From the NCBI RefSeq assembly GCF_007741495.1, contig NZ_CP036262.1, positions 5,828,001 to 5,892,000 of the forward strand: a stretch of 64,000 bases of DNA, written 5' to 3'. Shown one piece after another: positions 8,221 to 16,100 of the stretch. Numbering within the stretch: the first letter of the stretch is position 1; every line of letters begins with the position of its first letter. The translations under genes and the position numbers were made by a program. The notes beneath the pieces are model-generated. The model was not told the DNA's origin. It made no database searches and saw only the letters and a list, made by a program, of their open reading frames with translations. The stretch comes from Roseimaritima multifibrata. GTDB taxonomy: Bacteria; Planctomycetota; Planctomycetia; Pirellulales; Pirellulaceae.

Positions 8221-8777
8221 GTCCCATACCTTCAACGGCGATCTTATTCGCCGAAGTCAATCCACTGCAGTACGACGGGGCAGCTTGGTCACCGTATCTT
8301 GTCGGTGCACTGATCGGGGTGCTCTCGATGCTGACGTTTTACTTTTCAAACAAACCTCTTGGGGCTTCGACTGCGTACGCACGGATCGCCGGATTGGTCG
8401 GCAAACAGGCTGCCCCCACCCATACGGCAAAATTGAAATATTTCCAGGACAACCCGCCAAAGGTTGGATGGGAGTTAATGTTGGTCGCCGGCGTGGTGAT
8501 CGGGGCGTTCCTTGCCGCTTGGACCGGGGGAGAGTGGACGGGACAATTCCTCCCTGAAATGTGGCAAGCCCGATTCGGTCAGGACAGCTACGCCCTGCGA
8601 CTAGGGGTCACCTTCCTCGGTGGAATAGCCATGGCATTCGGCGCGCGGATGGCAGGGGGCTGCACTAGCGGCCATGGGATCAGCGGGACGCTGCAGCTAG
8701 CCGTTGGGTCGTGGCTTTCGGCAATCTGTTTCTTTATCGGTGGTATCGTCGCCGCCTGGCTCATGTTTGGGATTTAA
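8217..8777 (+). CDS. YeeE/YedE family sulfur transporter, first half
   Basis: The 186-residue membrane protein has four or five hydrophobic segments. It contains the family signature GARMAGGCTSGHGISG, whose cysteine is the sulfur-handling residue in YeeE-type thiosulfate/sulfur-compound carriers. It starts at the ATGA overlap with the MBL-rhodanese gene and is followed four bases later by a second YeeE-like gene, so the transporter is split over two genes as in PmpA/PmpB-type pairs. The N-terminus begins with a hydrophobic stretch followed by a tightly packed first helix (YLVGALIGVLSMLTFY). The carried compound is inferred from the family and not shown by the sequence. Confidence 0.88.
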   Translation: MSPIPSTAILFAEVNPLQYDGAAWSPYLVGALIGVLSMLTFYFSNKPLGASTAYARIAGLVGKQAAPTHTAKLKYFQDNPPKVGWELMLVAGVVIGAFLAAWTGGEWTGQFLPEMWQARFGQDSYALRLGVTFLGGIAMAFGARMAGGCTSGHGISGTLQLAVGSWLSAICFFIGGIVAAWLMFGI

Positions 8778-8781
8778 GGAA

Positions 8782-9390
8782 ATGTCAACGACAATCGAAG
8801 AACCGATTCAGAAGAACGAAAAATCGACCACATCCGAATCAGACGCACCGACCGCCCCTGTAAAGCAGTTGATTCTTGGACTGCTCTTTGGCGTCCTCTT
8901 CGGATTCTTGCTGCAGAAAGGTGGGGTCGCGAAATTTCATGTTCTGATCGGCCAGCTATTACTGGAGGACTTTACCGTCGTCAAAGTCATGCTCTCGGCT
9001 GTGATTGTTGGCATGTTAGGAATTCAAGTATTGCATCGGATGGGGCTGGTGGAACTGCACATTAAACCAACACGATTTGCATCCAACATTCTTGGGGGGC
9101 TCCTTTTTGGAGTCGGTTTTGCCCTGTCAGCGTATTGTCCTGGCACGGGCGCCGCTGCATTAGGGCAGGGCAACTATGACGCCTTGGCAATGATCGCGGG
9201 CATGATAGTGGGGTCGTATCTTTTTGCGGAAGCATCCAATTGGATCGCCACGCATATCGACCCGATAGGTGATCGCGGGAAACTGACGGTAGATCAATTT
9301 CTACCTGCGAGCCGCACTGTGATCGTGGTGGTTGCCTCGATCCTTCTCGTCCTGATTCTATTAGCGATTGAGCAAATGGATAAAACCTAA
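8782..9390 (+). CDS. YeeE/YedE family sulfur transporter, second half
   Basis: I use ATG 8782, four bases after the preceding stop and with AAGGA just upstream, rather than the longer frame from 8704 that would overlap the first half. The 202-residue product has an N-terminal cytoplasmic tail rich in Glu, Thr and Ser (about 35 residues), then four membrane segments, with the signature FALSAYCPGTGAAALGQG carrying the conserved cysteine. It is the natural partner of the gene before it, and the two should form one membrane carrier for thiosulfate or a similar sulfur compound. Downstream lies a block of palindromes that may terminate the operon. Confidence 0.88.
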   Translation: MSTTIEEPIQKNEKSTTSESDAPTAPVKQLILGLLFGVLFGFLLQKGGVAKFHVLIGQLLLEDFTVVKVMLSAVIVGMLGIQVLHRMGLVELHIKPTRFASNILGGLLFGVGFALSAYCPGTGAAALGQGNYDALAMIAGMIVGSYLFAEASNWIATHIDPIGDRGKLTVDQFLPASRTVIVVVASILLVLILLAIEQMDKT

Positions 9391-9491
9391 TGACTTGCGG
9401 GACATGCCATCGCAAAGAGCAGCAACCACCTTCTGGCGACAGCAGCTACGACAACGACGTAGCTACGCCTCTCGGGATGTGCGATATATAA
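9390..9491 (+). CDS. Possible 33-residue small ORF with CxxCH motif
   Basis: The ATG overlaps the preceding TAA by one base (TAATG), a common coupling arrangement. The product begins MTCGTCHRKEQQ, so a CxxCH motif lies at residues 3-7, and ends at a TAA inside the repeat family member near 9480. CxxCH would bind heme c or a metal if real, but there is no export signal. The second half reads into repetitive DNA. It may be chance; I list it because of its position and motif. Confidence 0.2.
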   Translation: MTCGTCHRKEQQPPSGDSSYDNDVATPLGMCDI

Positions 9492-9570
9492 GTTGACGGT
9501 TTGACAGCAGCTGGCACCTGCCCAGACATCCAAGCGCCACGTCCCCTCGTCGGTTTACCCGACAGGAACG

Positions 9571-9693
9571 CAAGATTTGAAATTAGAGGTGGTTGTCCCC
9601 ACGGTTTTCGCTTCCCGTTCGGATTGCCGCTGAAAGCGGCAATCCGAACGGGAAGCGTTTTTCTAGAGCCATGCGAACTAATTTCAAATCTTG
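9571..9693. repeat. Nested inverted repeat (two concentric stems)
   Basis: Inner stem: a 22-bp perfect arm (9609-9630) pairs with 9636-9657 around the 5-base loop tgaaa. Outer stem: caagatttgaaattag (9571-9586) pairs perfectly with 9678-9693. The two concentric stems would fold into a long hairpin in either transcript. It lies between the convergent sulfur operon and giant kinase gene, so it could end transcription from both sides. Confidence 0.8.
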
Positions 9694-9760
9694 GCTTCAT
9701 GCCAGGCAAGCTGGCATGGGGCCTTTTCTCCCTGCCACACTCACTACTTATTTATCGCAC
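9691..9760. repeat. 70-bp direct repeat, copy 1 (copy 2 at 10028-10097)
   Basis: This segment matches 10028-10097 over 70 bases with only a few differences. It contains the small palindrome gccaggcaagctggc, the string atggggccttttctcc, and ends in acttatttatcgcac. The equal lengths and shared end point suggest a mobile or duplicated intergenic unit. No coding potential is seen. Confidence 0.8.
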
Positions 9761-9787
9761 AACCCCCGAGGCGTGCGATAAATAAGT
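9746..9787. repeat. 15-bp perfect inverted repeat (acttatttatcgcac)
   Basis: Arm acttatttatcgcac (9746-9760) pairs perfectly with 9773-9787 around a 12-base loop (aacccccgaggc). Half-copies of the same arm occur at 10083-10097 and, degenerate, at about 9479-9493 (gtgcgatatataagt). The arms look like the ends of a repeated element family. Confidence 0.8.
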
Positions 9788-9817
9788 TGACGATTTCCGC
9801 TCGCGCTGCTCTTGTTT

Positions 9818-9999
9818 GTTTCCGCCGGGCTCGTCCCGGTCGGTACAACAACTGGCAGCTACCTGAATGCCTGCCCCCACTCGATCCTTCTCCGCCAGCC
9901 CCGAATCGCCTAGGCGATTCGGGGCTGGCGGAGAACCGCATTTTGATCGTTCAAGAGAGTAGCTGCCAGTTGTGAGCCCGCCGGGGCAAGCCCGGAAAC
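9818..9999. repeat. Interspersed palindromic element, copy B, with 46-bp perfect palindrome
   Basis: Three concentric inverted repeats share a centre at about 9911. The core is a 46-bp perfect palindrome (9889-9934). The middle stem pairs acaactggcagctac (9848-9862) with 9959-9973. The outer stem pairs gtttccgccgggct (9818 on) imperfectly with agcccggaaac (about 9989-9999). A shorter copy lies at 381-496. It resembles a large REP/MITE-like structure; no ORF within it is credible. Confidence 0.8.
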
Positions 10000-10027
10000 G
10001 GAACTCTATCAACCAGAATTCCAAATT

Positions 10028-10097
10028 TTGGCTTCCTGCCAGGCAAGCTGGCATGGGGCCTTTTCTCCCCGCCACACTCGCAACTTATTTATCGCAC
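10028..10097. repeat. 70-bp direct repeat, copy 2
   Basis: Second copy of the unit at 9691-9760, ending at the same arm acttatttatcgcac. It lies 75 bases from the 3' end of the kinase gene. Confidence 0.8.
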
Positions 10098-10171
10098 GCC
10101 TATCCGAGGCGGCGAACTATGTGCACGAGTCTCGGAGAGACTCGACTGCGTGCGACGACTGCCACCATCCG

Positions 10172-13100
10172 CTATGACACAGGTCCTGTCAGTTCGGCGA
10201 CCTTTGCTAACAGCTTGGCTTTATCGATTGGCTTGCTTAGATAATCATTGCAGCCCGCTTCCAGGCAACGGTTCATGTCGCCTTGCATGGCGTCGGCCGT
10301 GAGGGCGACGATCGGACCTGTGTAACCGAGCGAGCGGAGCCTTTGGGCGGTCGAAAAACCATCCAGTATTGGCATCTGAATATCTAACAGAATCAAATCG
10401 GGACAATTCCCATTTTCAAAACAGGCGGCAATATGTTCGACGGCAAGCAATCCATCTTCGCATTCCACCGCGGTCGCTCCGGCGTCGGTCAAAATCCGCT
10501 TGCTTAGGAAGCGGATATCCCGTCGATCGTCCACGATCAGCACATGACAGGAAAGCTGGACGAGGGATTCGCCATGGGGAGAATTAAGTGATTCCGACTT
10601 TGCTCCCGGGACGGCGTATTCGATCAAATTCGCATCCATCGATTCACCGATCGCGATATGGACGGTGAAGGTGCTACCGACACCGGCAGTGCTACTAGCG
10701 GTGATGCTTCCGCCCAGCGTTTCGGCCAGTCTTTGGCTGATCGCAAGTCCCAGTCCGGTCCCTCCAAAGTTCCGCGTGACACTTGCATCCCCCTGTGAAA
10801 AGGGTTTGAACAGACGAGCCATCTGTTCATCGGAAATACCGATGCCCGTATCGATCACGTCAAACTGCAATTGTTGATCGGTGCCATCAAATCGAACGCG
10901 AATCTTAACTCGACCTTTCCTCGTAAATTTGATCGCATTACCAATAAGGTTGATCAGAATTTGCTTAAGCCGCTTTGGATCCGACCGAATCACTTTGGGT
11001 AGCTTGCCCGCATATTCGACCGCCAACGTCAACCCATCTTCCTTCGCGCGGACCTCCATAATGCTGCGTACGTCTTCGACCAGACGATGCGGTTCGAAAC
11101 GTTCACAATCGACCTCAAGCTTGCCAGCTTCAATTTTGGAGAGGTCTAAAATATCGTTAATGATTTCAAGCAAATAGTCGCCGTTCCTGCGAATCGTTTT
11201 CAGATGTTGCTTGCCTTCATCATGTTCCACCAATTCCCTCAACAATTCGGCGTAGCCCAAGATGGCCGTCATCGGAGTCCGAATTTCGTGAGACATATTC
11301 GCTAAGAACGCACTCTTCGACTCATTAGCGGCATCGGCGAACGCGCGTGCTTCTTTCAGTTCGGCTTCCGATTCATGACGGTCATGAGCATCGATCACGG
11401 ACCCGACGTAACCGAGGAACTTTCCAGACGCATCCATCCGAGGTCGGCCAGCATCGATAACCCATCGATAGTTGCCGTCGACGGTCTGCATTCGGAAATC
11501 GATTTCGAAGGTCTCTCTCGCTTCGGCCGCCTTCAGAAACAGCTTTCGGGCTTCCTCGCGGTCTTCGGGATGAATAACATCGGTCCATCCAAAACCAAGC
11601 CCTTCTTCTTCCACCTGGCCCGTAAAGTCATACCATCGCTGGGAAAGGAAATTGCACCGATGGTTCTCATCCGTAACCCAGATCATCGCCGGAGCGGTGT
11701 TGGCCATGCTGCGAAAACGCTCTTCACTTTGAGCTAGCGCGAACTGCATTTCTCGCGTTTTCGTGATGTCCATGATAATTCCCGAGCACGTCTTCGTCCC
11801 GTCATTGAGGACCACAACGGATCCTCGGCCCTGAAAGTACCGTGTCGAACCGTCGGGCAATTCGACCATATAGTCTTCGTTAAACGCTTCTCCCTCTTCC
11901 AACAATTTCGTGACCGAATTTTCGACCCGATCTCGATCTTCGTCAGCGATGCGGGACATAAAATCGTCATACGTGCTGGGCTGCGCCCCGCTCAAGCCAA
12001 ACATCTGCGCGAGGCTCTCATCGGCGGAAAACATCCCCGATTCCAAATCAAAACTCCAAGACCCAACGCGGCTGACCGTCATGCTTAATTCAAGCAATCG
12101 TTTCGCCTGAGCCAGTTCGGCTGCGGCCGCGTAGCGTTCGGTAATATCGACACCTGACGGAATCAGATACTCCACTTTGCCTTCGTGATCAAAAACCGGT
12201 GCGATCATGAAATCAATCATCACGCCTTCGCTGCCATGCGAGAACAATGAGACATCGAAACGGACCACCTCGCCGGCCATCACAGTCTGCATCGAATCTC
12301 GAATTTTCGCCGCAACCGCCGAATCGTAACTCCACCACGGTGCTTCAGCGAAGTGTTTTCCAATAACCTCCTCACGCCGTGTATGTGCAATCTTCAATGA
12401 CCGGTCGTCAACTTCCAACAGAATCCCATCACGGTCGATGACGCCGACCAGGCCCAATTGGTTGTTGATCACACGGCGCAGATGCGCTTCGCGATTCGCC
12501 AGTTCTTCCTCAGACCTTGCACGTTCAATCCGGATACCAACCCGGTCGGCAACTTCCTGCAGCAACCTCCGTTCTTCGCTTTCCCATACGTGCGGTTGAG
12601 AATACAACGCGGAAACGACAAATTTGGTACCGCGGTCGGTGACGTAAGCGGAATTACAAAATGCGCCGATATTGAACTTGCGAAAATTCTCCGCCAGGCG
12701 GACATCACCTTCTCTACCTTGCGTGTCTCGCAAGCAGACCTGCTGTCCATTGACCAATGATGCCCGTTCCGATTCCACATGGAAATCATGCACCGAGTGT
12801 TTGCCCACCATACTTGGGCGATCGTCCATGTGGTAGTCGCACATAATATCTGCGGATTCGCCATGCTCATCAAATTCGACCAACAAACAGCTTGCCAATC
12901 CTAAGTAGTTTGCTGTCAAACGTGTGGAGACTTCCATCAACGCGTCGACCGATGTGAGCGGCACCAATTGGGTCTGCAAATCGGAAAGAAACGCCAGGTT
13001 CAGTTCTTCCCTTTTTCGCTCGGAGATATCCTGCACCAGCCCGGTCACCTGTAGCGGATTACCACCTGCATCCCGGTGGATGACTCCACGCTCCTCCACC

Positions 13101-16100
13101 CAGATCGTACGCCCATCACTGGGTCGGATAAGCCGGAATTCAACAAAATGTTCATCGACACCCCCGCCCAATCCTTCTTCAATCTGCGTCCAAACGTACT
13201 CACGATCTTCCGGATGAACCAATTCCCGAAAACTAGAAACGGTGCCATCGAATTGATCTTGGCGACATCCGAACATGGAATAGACCATCTCGGACCAGTC
13301 GGCACGTCCTGTCTTGACATCCCATTTGAACGTTCCCATTTTGCCGGCGTCTAACGCCAACATGAGGAACTGCTCCCGTTCGATCACCGCCGCTTCTGCC
13401 GCTTTGCGTTCACTGATATCGACAGCCGAGGGAATCAAATGGGTGATCTTCCCATCGCTATTACGAACAGGATTGAGCATAAAATCAATCATGACCCGAG
13501 AGTCACCGGCCATGCGTGCAAGCACGTCGTAGCGAACCGATTCTCCACTCGCCGCACGCCGCACAAACTCTTTCAGACCGGAGATCGATTCTTCGTCAAA
13601 ATTCCACCAATGACAGTCCCAGAATTTTTTGCCGATGACTTCGTCTCGCTCGATGGCTGCCCCTTTGATCGCCGCTGCGTTGGCTTCCAGCAGCGTTCCG
13701 TCGACGTCCAGGACCCCGATCATAAAGAGGGTATTGTCGATCACACTGCGCAAGTGGGATTCTCTGCCGGAAAGTTCCTGCTCCCACTGCATCCGTTCGG
13801 TGATATCGCTTGCGACGGCCGTGATACTGACCGGTTGATTGGATTCATCGCGGTGGATGACCCCACGTCCCGAAGTCCACACCGTACGGTGATCGTCGCC
13901 TCGAATGATTCTAAAAACCATTTCATACGACAGACAGTTCCCACTGAAGACGGACTCTAGTAGGTCGACGACGTATTGACGATCGTCGGGATGGATCACC
14001 GCCAAAAACCCAGCTTTCGTATTGTGAAACTGATTCTTCTCGTACCCAAAGATCTCGTACAACTGATCGGACCAAGTGACGTGGTCCGCACTGACATCCC
14101 AGTGCCACGTTCCCAGGTGCCCAGCATCCAGAGCCAGATTCAATCGCTGCTCACGATCGACCAATCGTTGCTCGGATTCTTTCCGGGCAATGCACTGGGC
14201 GATCGCGTCGGCCATCGGCATCAGTTGTTCGAACACGACGGGGGCAAGCCGGTTTCGAGCGAACAGGGCAACCACCCCAACGATGCGATGCTCGACCACC
14301 AGAGGGTAACCGGCGAACGCCACCAGCCCTTCATTTTCGATCCACAGCACATCCCCGAAACTCGGATCATTTGACACATCGTTGGATAGGAACGGTTGCC
14401 GCGTCAAAGCAATTTGTCCGATCTTCAATTTCCCCAGAGGAACTTGTCGCAGGGAACCATCCAGATGCGAATCGATTCCCCCGCCAGCTTCCAAATACAG
14501 CATCTCCTCCGTTTCGTTCAGCAACCAAACGCGAGCAAACGCGGCGTTCAATCCATCAACAATGCGTTGGCAGCAGGTTTGAAGTATTTCGTTTAGCGGC
14601 GCCTCGCCCGCCAGCGATACCGCCAACGAAGCGTGCAACGCTGCCAACTCGGCGCGTTGCAACAACGTCGCTTCCGCTTGCTTTCGCTCGGTGATATCGC
14701 GGATATAGCCCGTAAAGAAGGGCGTATCGTCCCGACCGCGTGAGACGCTAATCGCTAACTCGGCGGAAAACTGACTCCCGTCGGCGCGTTGAGCGGTCAA
14801 TTCGGTCCGCTGGCCGATCATTTCAGATTCGCCGGTTCTGAGAAATCGCGTCAATCCCTTTCGATGGAGATCGCGATATTCTTTCGGGATGATCGTATCG
14901 GCGAGCAATTTACCGACGACGTCGGTAGCGGAAAAACCGAACGTCCGCTCGGCGGACGGGTTAAAATCAACAATTCGGCCTGCCTGATCCATCGTCACAA
15001 TACAGTCGATTGCGGATTCCAGGATCGCGCTTTTGCGAGCTTCCTCATCGCGAAATCTTGCGTCCAAGCGACGTTGGCGAATGAACTGGCCGATCTCATT
15101 GCCGACCGATCCCAGCAATTGAATCAACTCAGGCTCGTGCGTAAGACGTCGCGAGGTGAAAATTTCAATCACCCCTTTAAACTTGTTACCGACGACGATC
15201 GGCGTCCCCACACCGCTGCATAAATCGCTTTCCGCAGCCGATTCTGCGCGAAGGAATACACCATTGTCTTGGACATCCCCAAACCAGACAGGTTCGCGGT
15301 TTTTCCAGACGCGGCCAGGTAGTCCTTCCCCCATTGCCAGTCGTATTTCGCGACTTTGATCGATAAAGGGCTGCCGCAAACTATCAATAGCATCCGCTTC
15401 GACACAGTTCAGGAACTGTGCATCATCGTCGGCCCGCCACAGCACGCAGACTTCCGCCGACAGCGATACGCGTAGAGCTTGCAGCACAAGCGGGATCACG
15501 GTTTCAAAGGAATCAGCATCCGCCAGCAAGCGTGTTACAGCGTGCGCAGTCGCCAATCGCATCCGCAAATTTTTCTGTTCAGTCACTTCGTAAAATGTGA
15601 CCACTAAACCATCGTCAAGTTTCTTGTCATTTAGGTAGGGGCGAATACGCCGCATGTACCAACGACCGTCTTGGGTTTCGACTTCATCCTCGACCACAGC
15701 AACAGCGTCTCCGAGGAGCGACGATACGTCCGGAAACGGCGGCATCTCCACTGCGGTGTGCGTAATATGATGCAGGGGGCGGCTGATGTCGGTCGGGATC
15801 AAATTGTAGATCGCGGTGACCCCCGAAGTAAAACTTCGGATGTTCATTTCATTGTCAAGAAACAACGTAGCGATCTTTGTGCTGTCCAGCAGGTTCTTTT
15901 GGTCGGATTCGGATTGAGCGATTCGCCCCAGCACAACTTGGATCTCTTCCTTCGAAGTTTCTAATTCTTCGTTAGCCGATTGAAGTTCTTCATTCATCGA
16001 CAACAGTTCTTCGTTGGACGACTTCAATTCTTCGTTGGCGGCCTCCATGTCTTGCAGCGTTCGCTCCAGATCGCTGCGAGTCGTTTCAAGTTCACGTTCC

